From an uncultured Clostridium sp. (GTDB lineage Bacteria; Bacillota; Clostridia; Clostridiales; Clostridiaceae): a DNA stretch of 51,645 nt. Numbering within the stretch: position 1 is the stretch's first letter; the number at the start of each line of letters is the position of its first letter. Both the position numbers and the translations under genes were made by a program. The DNA is taken from the NCBI GenBank assembly GCA_903789665.1, contig CAIFEX010000024.1:1-51645 (forward strand). Reading direction: 5' to 3'. Positions 17,142-27,500 of the stretch are shown here, in pieces. The notes under the pieces were generated by a model. It had not been told where the DNA came from. It searched no databases and saw nothing but the letters and a program-made list of their open reading frames with translations.

Positions 17142-18782
17142 TCAGCAAAGCATATTTAGTATAATATATTTATAAATTTTTGGAACCACATTAAACGAAT
17201 AGGGCAAATTCAACCTTTCCGTATATTTATGCAGATCTTTTCCCTCGCCTCCGAAAATTATTACCGGAATATCAATTCTTTTCAACTCGTCTGCAGGAAA
17301 TTTATAAATTGTGTCATATCCAACTATATTTGAAACGAGATCATCCACAGATGATTCTCCATCGTCTATACCAGTATAACTTGCATCCGATATTCCCATG
17401 AAGAAATCTGTTTTTACAATATCCTCGTGGAGTTCATTTTTCGCATATTCAATACTCTTATCGACAACATTCATAAATCTCCTGCCAAGATTGTCCCTGC
17501 TTTTCATATACCTATGGGGATAATAGGGAGGTATAAAAGAAATTATTATCATTGGCTTTTTTTCTCCATACAATTCATAAGTTTCTCTCACTATATTCAC
17601 AGCTATACTTTGATTATCTCTTCTTTCCTTTTTCCAGATATCAATCTTTTGATCGATATAACTGTTAAAATTCTTATATTTTTCTTTAACTTGTTCAAGA
17701 ATATCGCTGTAAGTGACAACACATGGCTTAAAAGACTCAAAATTTAATTTTTGATTGTATTTTTTCATAAATCTGTTTCTCTTGTCGAAAATATTTTCCA
17801 TTACATTTAAAAATGCGGTATTGGCCAAATTTTTCAGGTCCTCAATCAGTTTTTCATATCCTGCTTTAAGAGTCATCACATTATAATATGATGCAGCATA
17901 AAGTGGACTTTGAACCGAATAAAGTTTCTTCAAATCCGTCTGTTTCAAACACATAGGCGGTGGAGTGACAGTGCCGCTTACATTATCCGAAAAACTTCCA
18001 TTACATTCCAGCAGTCTGTTTATTTCCGAAACCAATAGATTGGGATTCAGTCCGTTTAACGATTCACCTACATGGGTTTCTTTTCCCACACAAAAAAACA
18101 AGGGCATAATTTTACCTACGCTGCCTATATACAGTCTTTTGCTGTCGGTTTCCCCTTTTTCGGGTACACTCGGTTCAGATATTATCATGCCGCAGTACCT
18201 ATATTTCCTGCTTCTGCTCAGTTTAAGCAAAAAAGGCACTGCTGAGAGCATTCCTTCAGAATTGCTCTCTTCTCCCGGAACTATCAAAATCATAAGGTTT
18301 CCCTTAAAGTTTCTATTTATACTAAATTCTTTTATCAACTCCATATTAAGCGCCAACCCGAATTTCATATCTGCAGTACCTCTTCCAAATATCCAATTGC
18401 CGGATTTAATATCACTTTCGGTGCTTTCGTCCAATTTCATTTCAGAAATTCTCTCAGTACATTTTTTAATATCAAAAGCCGCAGATCTCAAATGTCCAAA
18501 TTCCTCCACCCCTACTACATCCAAATGTCCTGACAGTATAAATGTATCGTCACTGTATTCTTTCCCATTTACTACCGCCCATACAAAACTTCTATTTAAA
18601 GGATCATCCTTGATGTTTTCAATCCCTACATTATAACTGTTTTCTTTAAAATAAGGAACTTGTGCAAGACTACCATATATCTTATTCGCCGCAATACTTT
18701 CCTGTTCCGTGCCGGATATACTCGGCATAGACACCAGTCTTTCCATGGTATCATATACATTTTTCGAAAATTTATTCTGCAT
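17142..18782 (-). CDS. M20-family metallohydrolase, RocB-like
   Basis: 546 residues, the length of Bacillus RocB proteins. Metal ligands of the M20 fold are visible: ILSGHLDVVGVEEFG (about 83-97), the bridging Asp in FGRGTADMKFGLAL and the catalytic EE in IVPGEESNSEGM. The C-terminal half carries IISFIPPYYPHRYM and FFMGISDASYTG, as in RocB. RocB is linked to arginine catabolism, but its reaction is not established; dipeptide or acyl-amino-acid hydrolysis is a fair guess. The start ATG 18782 (MQNKFSKN) has AAGGTG nine bases upstream. Adjacent amino acid permease genes suggest joint use of an imported substrate. Confidence 0.85.
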   Translation of the reverse strand: MQNKFSKNVYDTMERLVSMPSISGTEQESIAANKIYGSLAQVPYFKENSYNVGIENIKDDPLNRSFVWAVVNGKEYSDDTFILSGHLDVVGVEEFGHLRSAAFDIKKCTERISEMKLDESTESDIKSGNWIFGRGTADMKFGLALNMELIKEFSINRNFKGNLMILIVPGEESNSEGMLSAVPFLLKLSRSRKYRYCGMIISEPSVPEKGETDSKRLYIGSVGKIMPLFFCVGKETHVGESLNGLNPNLLVSEINRLLECNGSFSDNVSGTVTPPPMCLKQTDLKKLYSVQSPLYAASYYNVMTLKAGYEKLIEDLKNLANTAFLNVMENIFDKRNRFMKKYNQKLNFESFKPCVVTYSDILEQVKEKYKNFNSYIDQKIDIWKKERRDNQSIAVNIVRETYELYGEKKPMIIISFIPPYYPHRYMKSRDNLGRRFMNVVDKSIEYAKNELHEDIVKTDFFMGISDASYTGIDDGESSVDDLVSNIVGYDTIYKFPADELKRIDIPVIIFGGEGKDLHKYTERLNLPYSFNVVPKIYKYIILNMLC

Positions 18783-19084
18783 TTCTATTTTCACCTTCAC
18801 TGTATTTTTGGCACAAAAAATCGACTATACATAATTTTTCATAAATATTCTTCTAAAATGCCATCTTAAAATCAATACAATTATTTTGTACCCAATAATC
18901 GTTCATAACTTCACTTGTTTAAATAAATAAATCAAATGAAATTTACAAATATATACTTATTCATAATTAAAAATGTTTATACTAATTCTCTGGAAAAACA
19001 AATACTCTCCCTTTTAAAAAAGTAAAAAGTTTTTTAACAAATTAGTTTATTTTATATTAATTTCTCAAATTTCAATGCTAAAAT

Positions 19085-20398
19085 TTATGAGTGTTTTCCC
19101 TTATTATTCAATATTTTATTCAGAAGAAGTTCATATACCGGCCTGGAATTCAATATGTCTGAAAATATATAGGCAGTTATACAGACTACAGAAACTGACA
19201 GCAAATTATCGAACACCCCGGTCATTTCTATGATAAGTACAATACCTGTGATTGGAGATTTTACAACCGACGCAAAATACCCTGCCATACCAAGTATCAG
19301 CAAATTATTGACATACTGCAAATCAAATCCAAATAAAATATTGATAATATTTCCATAAATATTACCTAAAAGTGCTCCGATGACCAAAAGAGGTAAAAAT
19401 ATCCCTCCTGGAGTGCCTGAACCATATGAGGACATCGTAAATAAAAATTTCCCTATCAATATTATAAGCAGTGCCTTAATAGTCATATTTGAAGCTGCAA
19501 GGGTGGAAACAAGATCATGTCCTCCTCCCAGTACCTGCGGCAAAACAAGTCCCATGACACCGGCTATTAAAAAAGCCATTACAGGTTTATTTTTTACATT
19601 GAGAAATTTTATTCTGTTATAAATATCCTGTGATTTCAAAAGTGATTTGTTAAATAAAGCCCCGCCCAGAGCTAAAATTATTCCAAATACTATTATATAA
19701 CCATAATATTTAAGAGGCAGTATCCTGACGCTACCAAAATTGAATACAGGCGATACTCCCAGAAGCTGCTCAGTTATGAAGTCTGAAATGATAGACGCCA
19801 GAAAAGCAGGAACTAAAATCTTAGGTGAAAAATTTTTGTGTATTTCTTCAAGTGCAAAAATACACCCTGCCAAAGGTGCATTAAAAGCAGCTGCAAGCCC
19901 TGCGCTGGCACCGCCTGTTATCAAAAGTTTTTTCTCAGAATCAGTCCCCTTAAATAATCTGCCAACACCTTGTCCTACTGCTGCCCCTATCTGTACGGAA
20001 GGTCCTTCTCTCCCCAAAGACAGTCCTGCTCCAATAGCTATAATTCCTGCAGCAAATTTCTTTAATATTACCTTATACCAATTCATACTCAATTTTCCTG
20101 CCAAGATACCTTCTACTTGTGGTATACCACTGCCTGCCACCATAGAATCACTTTTAACTATACAGCCCACTAAATAACCCGCTGCTGCAAGTGCAGCAGT
20201 AACTACAGGGAAAAGCCAAAGATTCTTAAATTCCGCAGTATACATAAAATGTGCAAAAGTAAGTGATTTCTCCAGCAGATATCTATAAGATACTGCCGTA
20301 AATCCCGTTAAAATGCCTACTATTGCACTTTCTGAAATTATCTTCAATTTAGAATTACAGTAATTATCCGTTATAATATTTAAAATATTGCCCTTCAT
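19085..20398 (-). CDS. ClC-family chloride channel/H+ antiporter
   Basis: 437 residues from ATG 20398. Selectivity motifs are AGSGIPQVEG (about 85-95), GREGPSVQIGAAVGQ (with the gating Glu) and GTPGGIFLPLLVIGALLG. The internal proton-glutamate region reads FALEEIHKNFSP. Both glutamates are present, which favours a Cl-/H+ exchanger over a passive channel. ATG 20398 overlaps the IclR stop as ATGA, so the two are translationally coupled. AAAGGATG precedes it. There is no C-terminal CBS pair. Confidence 0.92.
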   Translation of the reverse strand: MKGNILNIITDNYCNSKLKIISESAIVGILTGFTAVSYRYLLEKSLTFAHFMYTAEFKNLWLFPVVTAALAAAGYLVGCIVKSDSMVAGSGIPQVEGILAGKLSMNWYKVILKKFAAGIIAIGAGLSLGREGPSVQIGAAVGQGVGRLFKGTDSEKKLLITGGASAGLAAAFNAPLAGCIFALEEIHKNFSPKILVPAFLASIISDFITEQLLGVSPVFNFGSVRILPLKYYGYIIVFGIILALGGALFNKSLLKSQDIYNRIKFLNVKNKPVMAFLIAGVMGLVLPQVLGGGHDLVSTLAASNMTIKALLIILIGKFLFTMSSYGSGTPGGIFLPLLVIGALLGNIYGNIINILFGFDLQYVNNLLILGMAGYFASVVKSPITGIVLIIEMTGVFDNLLSVSVVCITAYIFSDILNSRPVYELLLNKILNNKGKHS

Positions 20399-21150
20399 TG
20401 TACATCCTTTACCTTTACATATCCAAGTGCCGTTGATATTTCCGCAGCACATTTGATTACAGCCTTGACCTTTAGCTTAAGATCCTTATTTAAAAGTCTG
20501 TTTATGGGACCGGTCATGGAAAGTGCGGCAATAACTTCACCATTGACAAAAAAAACAGGCACAGCTATGGCTCCCAGTCCTTTTTCTCTTTCTCCCCTAC
20601 TTATGGCATATTTGTTCTTTCGAACTTCCTGCAAAGATCTCTTTAAAGTTTCACTATAATCTTCCAGCAGGGCATTTATTTTTTCATCAGGCAGGGCAGC
20701 AAGCAGTACCTTGCCAGGCGCACCTTTTTCCAATGGCAGTATACTCCCTATATTCATAACCAGTCTCAAGCTCTGTCTCGATTCCACTCTCTGTACACAA
20801 ACACGCTTGTTATTATTTCTGACATACATGGTAACACTTTCATTAAATTCATCTCTTAATTTCACCATATACGGAAATGCAACCTGGGTAAATTCCTTCT
20901 TCAAAATATTTATACTTATGTTCCCCAGTTGAACAATCGAAGTACCAAGATGATATTTCTTGTTTATAGGGTTTCTCTGCAAATATCCCCTTTTTTGAAG
21001 AGTTCCAATAAGCCTGTGAGCTGTACTTGGAGATAAATTAATTTTATTTGAAATCTCCATCAGCGACAGTTCTATACCGCCAAACATGAAACATTCCAAT
21101 ATATCAAGAGCTCTTTCTATTGATCTGGTACTTGAATTTCCTTCCGACAT
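20395..21150 (-). CDS. IclR-family transcriptional regulator
   Basis: 251 residues: winged helix-turn-helix (about 8-70, RSIERALDILECF, LMEISNKINLSPSTAHRLIGTL) followed by an IclR effector domain (YMVKLRDEFNESVTMYV, LEKGAPGKVLLAAL, GLGAIAVPVF). The start is ATG 21150 with AAGGTGG upstream. It shares an ATGA overlap with the ClC gene, the likely target. The 2-oxoacid oxidoreductase operon lies just upstream but is cut off by a terminator at 21288-21335, so control of that operon is only a possibility. Confidence 0.92.
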   Translation of the reverse strand: MSEGNSSTRSIERALDILECFMFGGIELSLMEISNKINLSPSTAHRLIGTLQKRGYLQRNPINKKYHLGTSIVQLGNISINILKKEFTQVAFPYMVKLRDEFNESVTMYVRNNNKRVCVQRVESRQSLRLVMNIGSILPLEKGAPGKVLLAALPDEKINALLEDYSETLKRSLQEVRKNKYAISRGEREKGLGAIAVPVFFVNGEVIAALSMTGPINRLLNKDLKLKVKAVIKCAAEISTALGYVKVKDVQ

Positions 21151-21287
21151 ATTAATCCACCTTTTAAAAATTTCAGTATTAACTACTCTAATTATCTTTC
21201 TTAAATTTATATAATTAGCATTTTATCCTAATTTTTCAACTATCAATATAACATTCCTGTCTATCCGTGTCAAGCTGACATCTGTTC

Positions 21288-21335
21288 TAAAAAAATAGAA
21301 CTGCTGTACATTAAATTCATTCATACAACAGCTCT
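21288..21335 (-). terminator. Terminator of the 2-oxoacid oxidoreductase operon
   Basis: On the minus strand AGCTGTTGTA, a loop, TACAGCAGTT and CTATTTTTTT, with two G-U pairs in the stem. Confidence 0.75.
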
Positions 21336-21359
21336 CTATTAAAATTTAGCATATCAAAT

Positions 21360-21932
21360 TTATCCTACCAGCTGGCAGTTTCCCTTTGCCGAGCTGAAAT
21401 TTTCAACTAGTTTATACCCTGCTTCCAAGGCACGCTTGTTCAAATCTTCCGTTCCCCTGGGAACCCTATTCAGCACGGCAGCTTCCAGAGATTTCTTTGA
21501 AGCAATATTCAGTACGCTGTTTATGGCCCCCACTGCAATTATATTGGCCGTCATGGATTTGCCTATAACTTCATTTGCAGTTTTAAGTATGGGAATCTAG
21601 ATCACTTTCCCGGCCCTGTTACTGCTTGGAACTATGACCGATGAATCTATAAGCAGTATCCCATCCCTGTCAAGGGAGCCTATATATTTATTACAGGATT
21701 TCTGAGTCAAAGTCAGCAAAAGATTTGTCCTTAAAACTTTCGGAAAATCAATTTCCTCGTCGCTTATAATCACTTCCGCCTTGCTCGAGCCTCCCCTGGC
21801 TTCCGGCCCGTAAGACTGCGACTGGATAACTTTCTTTCCCTCCATTATGGCAGCTTCCGCCAGGATAACTCCTCCTAAAATAAGTCCCTGTCCTCCTGAA
21901 CCAGTCAATCTCAATTCCAATTGGTTACCCAT
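21360..21932 (-). pseudogene. korC: 2-oxoacid:ferredoxin oxidoreductase gamma subunit with in-frame amber codon
   Basis: The full frame is 191 codons, the normal gamma length. It starts MGNQLELRLTGSGGQGLILGG (gamma-domain Gly motif) with GGGAGA upstream, and its end contains MTANIIAVGAINSVLNIA, as in other gamma subunits. Codon 112 is TAG (21597-21599), between GKVI and IPILKTANEV. No frameshift or other lesion is seen. Either the gene is recently inactivated, or the base is an error or strain variant, or the codon is read through. Without it the alpha/beta/delta complex would lack a subunit. Confidence 0.85.
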
Positions 21933-21960
21933 AATTCATCTCTCCCTTATTATAAATTAT

Positions 21961-22776
21961 TTATTTTACGAACCTGTCTATTATTTTTTGATATTCTTCA
22001 GTATATTCAGGTTCTGCAGTATTTTTAAACTCTCCTATCAAAAATTTATCTTCAAGTTCCTCCGGCGAAAGTTTCCCGGCCGCCTTTACGTCCACTGCAT
22101 GGTCCCTCTGCCATTTCATCATATCCACGGCAGAGCCCTTCTTGTTTTTCCTTCCGTAATAGGTAGGACACACGCTGACGCCTTCTACCATGGAAAATCC
22201 TTTATTTTGAATACCTCTCTCTATGAGGGAAATCAGCTGTTTCGTGTGGTAGACAGTACCTCTCGCCACATAAGTCGCCCCCGCTCCAGCTGCAAGTTTC
22301 GGAATATCAAAGGGCCTGTCAACCGTGCCGTAGGGTGCAGTGGTTCCCCTGTCACCTCTCGGCGTTGTCGGGGAATACTGCCCGCCCGTCATACCGTAGA
22401 TGTTGTTGTTGAAAATAACTGTCGTGATGTCGATATTTCTCCTGGCTGCATGGATTAAATGGTTTCCTCCAATAGCCACGGCATCGCCGTCACCCGAAAT
22501 GACTATAACAGTAAGCTCTGGATTGGCCAGTTTGACTCCCGTTGCAAAAGCTATCGCCCTGCCGTGTGTGGTATGAAGCGTATTAAAATCCATATATCCC
22601 ACGGCCCTTGAAGAACATCCTATTCCGGATACAACACATACTTTATTTTTGTCGAGTTTCAAATTATCTATAGCCTGTATAATAGATCTCATCATTATAC
22701 CGTGCCCGCATCCGGGACACCATATATGAGGTAAGTTTCCCATTCTCAAGTAATTTTCCGCAAGCGTACTAGCCAT
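21961..22776 (-). CDS. korB: 2-oxoacid:ferredoxin oxidoreductase beta subunit (TPP-binding)
   Basis: 271 residues from ATG 22776 (MASTLAENYLRMGNLPH), preceded by GGAGGTATTTTAAA. WCPGCGHGI near the start and the TPP/Mg motif GDGDAVAIGGNHLIHAARRN (about 90-110), then FNNNIYGMTGGQYSPTT, define the beta subunit of KOR/VOR enzymes. It decarboxylates a 2-oxoacid on TPP and passes electrons to Fe-S centres. The longer frame to 22830 overlaps korA and lacks a ribosome binding site. The substrate (2-oxoglutarate versus branched-chain oxoacids) cannot be decided from this sequence. Confidence 0.92.
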   Translation of the reverse strand: MASTLAENYLRMGNLPHIWCPGCGHGIMMRSIIQAIDNLKLDKNKVCVVSGIGCSSRAVGYMDFNTLHTTHGRAIAFATGVKLANPELTVIVISGDGDAVAIGGNHLIHAARRNIDITTVIFNNNIYGMTGGQYSPTTPRGDRGTTAPYGTVDRPFDIPKLAAGAGATYVARGTVYHTKQLISLIERGIQNKGFSMVEGVSVCPTYYGRKNKKGSAVDMMKWQRDHAVDVKAAGKLSPEELEDKFLIGEFKNTAEPEYTEEYQKIIDRFVK

Positions 22777-22777
22777 T

Positions 22778-23914
22778 TTAAAATACCTCCCTGATCTTAG
22801 ATAGTATTTCCTGGGGAGTAATAACTTCACCGTTGATCTTCCCTATCTTGAAAATATTTGACTCGTTTTTTACTACTCTCTCCACTTCCAGAGCCAGCTG
22901 CCCGTGGTTGAGTTCGGCCACTATTATATTCTTGGCCTGTTTCCCCACATCCGCAATCTGTTTCTCAGGAAATGGCCAGATAGTCACAGGCCTGAACAGC
23001 CCAACTTTCAGGCCGGCTTTCCTTGCCTGCTTTACTGCACTCCTTGTGCTTCTTGCAGTTCCACCGTAGGAAATCACTACAGTTTCCGCATCTTCCATAT
23101 AGAGTTCATCGCAGGTCACAATATCGTCCAGATTATCTTCAATCTTTCTCAAGAGCCTGCTGCACAGAACGTCCGCCACTTCAGTACTGTTTGTCGTAAA
23201 CCCTGATTCAGTGTGGACAAGTCCTGTGACGTTAAACCTGAATCCTTCCCCAAAATTCGCCATTAGAGGGACAAGTTCCCCTTTTTCCACATGGTATGGC
23301 AAATAGTTCCTGTCTCCCTTTTCAGGTTTCTTACGGTTTATTATCTTTAAATCCTGCTGCCTCGGAATCTCTATCCCCTCTCTCATGTGGGCCACAATTT
23401 CATCCATCAGCAGTATAACAGGTGTTCTGTACTTCTCCGAAAGGTTGAATGCCCTGACAGTCAAATCAAAAGTCTCCTTGACGGAAGAAGGCGATATTGC
23501 TATTACCGGATGGTCACCGTGGGTCCCCCACCTTGCCTGCATGACATCTCCCTGGGACGGTGAAGTCGGGAGCCCCGTACTGGGGCCGTGCCTCTGTACA
23601 TCCACAATGACACAGGGAACCTCTGCCATTGCCGCATAGCCTATATTTTCCTGCTTCAGTGAAAATCCTGGCCCGCTTGTAGCCGTCATGGATTTCACAC
23701 CCGCAAGTGATGCACCTATAGCTGCGGCCATTCCTGCTATTTCATCCTCCGTCTGAATGAACTTTCCACCTACCATGGGAAGTCTTTTAGACGAAAGCTC
23801 TGCTATTTCAGTCGAAGGTGTTATGGGGTATCCCGAATAAAAACGCATCCCCGCTGCAATAGCCCCCTCCACACAGGCTTCATTTCCCTGCAATAGTTTT
23901 ATACTGTTATTCAT
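22778..23914 (-). CDS. korA: 2-oxoacid:ferredoxin oxidoreductase alpha subunit
   Basis: 378 residues. KLLQGNEACVEGAIAAGMRFYSGYP with ITPSTEIAE is the KOR/VOR alpha opening, then a pyrimidine-binding domain (FIQTEDEIAGMAAAIGASLAG, TATSGPGFSLKQE), and a C-terminal transketolase-like domain (GLFRPVTIWPFPEKQI). It binds the CoA/TPP interface with the beta subunit. GGGGG lies 8-9 nt before the ATG. The gene order delta-alpha-beta-gamma, with 1-5 bp gaps, is a single operon. Confidence 0.92.
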   Translation of the reverse strand: MNNSIKLLQGNEACVEGAIAAGMRFYSGYPITPSTEIAELSSKRLPMVGGKFIQTEDEIAGMAAAIGASLAGVKSMTATSGPGFSLKQENIGYAAMAEVPCVIVDVQRHGPSTGLPTSPSQGDVMQARWGTHGDHPVIAISPSSVKETFDLTVRAFNLSEKYRTPVILLMDEIVAHMREGIEIPRQQDLKIINRKKPEKGDRNYLPYHVEKGELVPLMANFGEGFRFNVTGLVHTESGFTTNSTEVADVLCSRLLRKIEDNLDDIVTCDELYMEDAETVVISYGGTARSTRSAVKQARKAGLKVGLFRPVTIWPFPEKQIADVGKQAKNIIVAELNHGQLALEVERVVKNESNIFKIGKINGEVITPQEILSKIREVF

Positions 23915-23916
23915 AC

Positions 23917-24120
23917 TTACTTACCCCCTAAAAAGATTGCATAATCCGGGCACCGAAGCTCACACAGTCCGCACTTTATACATTTATCTTCATCTACAAT
24001 TGAAACCTTCCCGTTTTTCAAAGCCAGTACATTTTTGGGACAAAACTCCACACATATACCGCAGCCTTTACACCACTCCTTTTCCAGTTTCAAATGCACA
24101 CCATTTTTCACACCAATCAA
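23917..24120 (-). CDS. korD: 2-oxoacid oxidoreductase delta subunit, 2[4Fe-4S] ferredoxin
   Basis: 67 residues with two CxxCxxCxxxCP clusters: CKGCGICVEFCP (about 17-28) and CIKCGLCELRCP (about 47-58). It starts from TTG 24120 with AGAGG upstream. First gene of the operon; it ends 2 bp before the korA ATG. It carries electrons from the TPP site to soluble ferredoxin. Confidence 0.9.
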   Translation of the reverse strand: MIGVKNGVHLKLEKEWCKGCGICVEFCPKNVLALKNGKVSIVDEDKCIKCGLCELRCPDYAIFLGGK

Positions 24121-24298
24121 TTTAATTTACCTCTCTTCCAACTTTTTGAAAGTCATTTTACTTTTTATTTCACCATATATATTGAATTCAAAACAACACA
24201 TATTTCTAAAGCACATATACTGTCAAATACGACTTTCAAATACTTTTTTGAATTTTAAAAAATAATCTACAATTGCAAGTTTTATTTTATTTCCACCA

Positions 24299-24357
24299 AG
24301 TGAAAATAACTTTCACTAAATTATGTTTAGTATAGCATACTACTTTTGAATTTTCAA
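24299..24357 (-). promoter_or_regulatory. SigA-type promoter of korDABC with an inverted repeat at its start site
   Basis: TTGAAA (24352-24357), 17 bp, TATACT (24329-24334) on the minus strand. Just downstream AGTGAAA (24299-24305) and TTTCACT (24311-24317) form an inverted repeat around +5 to +25, suitable for a repressor. The leader before the TTG start is about 200 nt with no recognised riboswitch. The rest of 24121-24550 is AT-rich with nothing else I can name. Confidence 0.6.
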
Positions 24358-24550
24358 CTTCATTTACAGTATTTTTATGGGAAAATACAAGTTTTAAATC
24401 ATAATTTCACTGCATTACATAAAAAATGATTGATATTCCTTCATTTTTCTGATTAAATTCATAACTACAAAATTTATTGCCAATTCTTGAATTTTCTTTT
24501 ACATACATTTATAATTTAAGCTATGCAACACATATAAAGAGGAGGGAAAA

Positions 24551-27500
24551 ATGAATTTAACAGAGCTATCCGTAAAGAGGCCGGCTGCCATAACCATGGT
24601 AATACTTTTTCTACTGGGCCTTGGTGTGTTCGGCTATACTCACATCGGGGCAGATCTTATGCCATCCGTCGACGTACCTGTAATTTCCATATCCACTACA
24701 TATGCAGGCGCCAGTTCCGAGGATATCAAGGAAGACATAGTAAAACCCATTGAAAATGCCATATCAGGTATAAGCGGCATCGAAAAAATCCAATCCACAT
24801 CCAAAGAAGGTGTTGGACAAACTATTATAACGTTTAAGAGCAATGTAAACATGAACACGGCTTTTTTAGATGTACAGAAAGCTGTAGACAACGCCCAGGC
24901 TAAGCTTCCCAAAAATGCAGATAAACCGGTTTTATTCAAAATAGATACAAATTCCATGTCTGTCTTGATGTTGTCCTTATCAGGAAATGTATCACAAGAT
25001 GAACTTTACAATGAAGCAAATAATATAGTAGAAAACCTTCAAAAAGTACAGGGTGTCGGAAATGTAACCCTGCAGGGCATACAAAAAAAACAGCTTACAA
25101 TAAAGTTGAATAAAGCTGCCCTGGAATTCAATGGAGTAAATGTAAACACCCTGATTTCAAAACTGCAGGCTGAAAATATAAATATACCGGCAGGACAGAT
25201 AAAACAGGAGAACTTAAATCAGCCTGTAAGAGTTACAAGTGAATTTCAAAATCTAGATGAAGTCAGGAACTTAATAATACCTGCCAAAGATGAAAGTACG
25301 GTCCGCCTGTCTGACATAGCAGATATAAATCTGGAATACCCCGAAGAGAATCAACGCATGAGGATAAATGGTAAAAAAACTATTGGAATAAGCGTCCAGA
25401 AACAAAGTGATGCAAATGTAGTAGAAGCCGTGAACAACATAAAATCAGAACTTGAAAAAATCAAAAAGCAGCTCCCAAGCGGTATTAAACTTGAAACCGC
25501 CTATGACAGCACTACATTTATAAACTCCTCTCTTTCCCAGATAAAACATACTTTAATGGAAGGCATAATTACAACTGCCATAGTATTGCTTATATTTTTA
25601 AGGAGCTGGAAATCATCGCTTATTGTCCTGATAGCAATACCTACTTCCCTAATATCAACTTTCTTTATAATGTACATATTTAAATTTACCATGAATATGA
25701 TGTCTCTCATGGCACTGTCATTGTGCATAGGTATTCTAGTAGATGATTCAATCGTCGTACTCGACAACATACAGCGCCACCTTGCCATGAAAAAGGATCC
25801 CAAATCCGCTGCCATAGACGGCCGCATGGAAATAGGTCTTGCAGCTATTGCAATAACTCTCTGCGACGTGGTCGTATACACTCCAGTAGCATTTATATCA
25901 GGCATGGTAGGAAAATTTTTTAAGGAATTCGGACTTACCATAACTGCTGCTTCGCTGTTTTCTCTGTTTGTATCCTTTACAATAACTCCCATGCTGGCTT
26001 CCAGATTCTTTAAGGGAAAAGAAGATTCCAAAAATAAAATATCTTCCGGAAAGATGGAAAGATTTAAGAAAAGTTGGCTTTACAAAATATTCAATACGAT
26101 TTCGTCTTCCATAGACAATGTGACAATAACATATAAAAAGGCCCTCATATGGTCGCTGGATCACAGAAAAAGGGTGCTTTTACTCAGCATAGCAGGATTA
26201 ATAGCCGTCATCCTGCTTATACCGGCCGGCGCCATCGGCACAGAATTTATACCAACTACCGATCAAAGCATGTTTAATGTGAATATGACCTTTGATTCAG
26301 GTTCCAGCTTAAACCAAATGGATAAAACTGTAAAACAGGTTGAAAATCATCTACATAAAATGCCTGAAATCTCTAGCTACTATTCTTCAGTGGGAGCTGA
26401 CAATGCCAGCCTGATGGGTGGAAATTCAAATTCCGCAAGTATATATGTAAAACTTAAGCCCAAAAAAGAAAGGAAGAAATCTCAATCGAATATAGCAAAA
26501 GGACTCCGAAGATGGGCTAATCTTTCCCTATCCGGTACGGATTTTTCCGTAGTTGAGTCCGATGTTGGAAGCGGAAGTTCCAAGCCCATATCAATTCAAA
26601 TATTGGGCAGCGATACTCACACAATAAATGAAATATCAAACAAGGTAGAAAATATAGTGAAAAACGTTCCCGGGGTCATAGATGTGGATAATTCTTCAAA
26701 AATAAGCGAAAGTGAATTCAGGGTGCAGATAGACAAGCTAGCTGCTTCACAATATGGTATAACCACACAGGATGTATCTTCGGTTCTTAGGCTGGCAATC
26801 GAAGGTTCCCCCGGAGGCATATACAGGACGAATGGAAATGACTATGACATAATGGTCAAATTCCAGGATGGAGATATAAAAACTCCATCAGATATAGGCT
26901 CCGTAAATATACTCAATCAATCGGGCGAATCAATTCCCTTAAATGAAATTGCCACCATATCAAGGGCGGACAGCCCGCAGTCCATATCAAGACAAAACAG
27001 ACAGGATGCGGTCACTATTTCTGCCAACATTCAGGGTAAAACACTTGGAGAAATAAATAAAGTTTTATCTAAAAAATTAAAATCATTTTCCCTGCCGGAG
27101 GGATATGAAATAAAATTTGGTGGAAATCAAGAGGACATGAAAGACAGTTTTACCTCCCTTATAGAAGCACTGATCATTTCATTGGTTTTAATTTACATGA
27201 TACTTGTTGTGCTCTATGAATCATTCCTCACACCTTTTATAAGAATGATATCTTTGCCTTGTGCCCTAATCGGGGCTTTTGGTATACTGGCCATCACCGG
27301 GAAAACTTTAAATATAATGTCCATGATAGGACTTATAATGCTGGATGGACTGGCATCTAAAAACGGCACTCTTCTGATTGACTACACAAATACGCTCATG
27401 AAACGTGGGAAGAATTTGAGAGAAGCCCTGATAGAATCCGGCGAGAGAAGGTTAAGACCCATAATAATGACATCTGCCACCATGATTGTAGGTATGCTCC

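Noticed and set aside
17965-18636. Long plus-strand frame of 223 codons opposite the RocB-like gene
   Set aside because: It is antisense to a well-supported peptidase, has no ribosome binding site and no recognisable motif.
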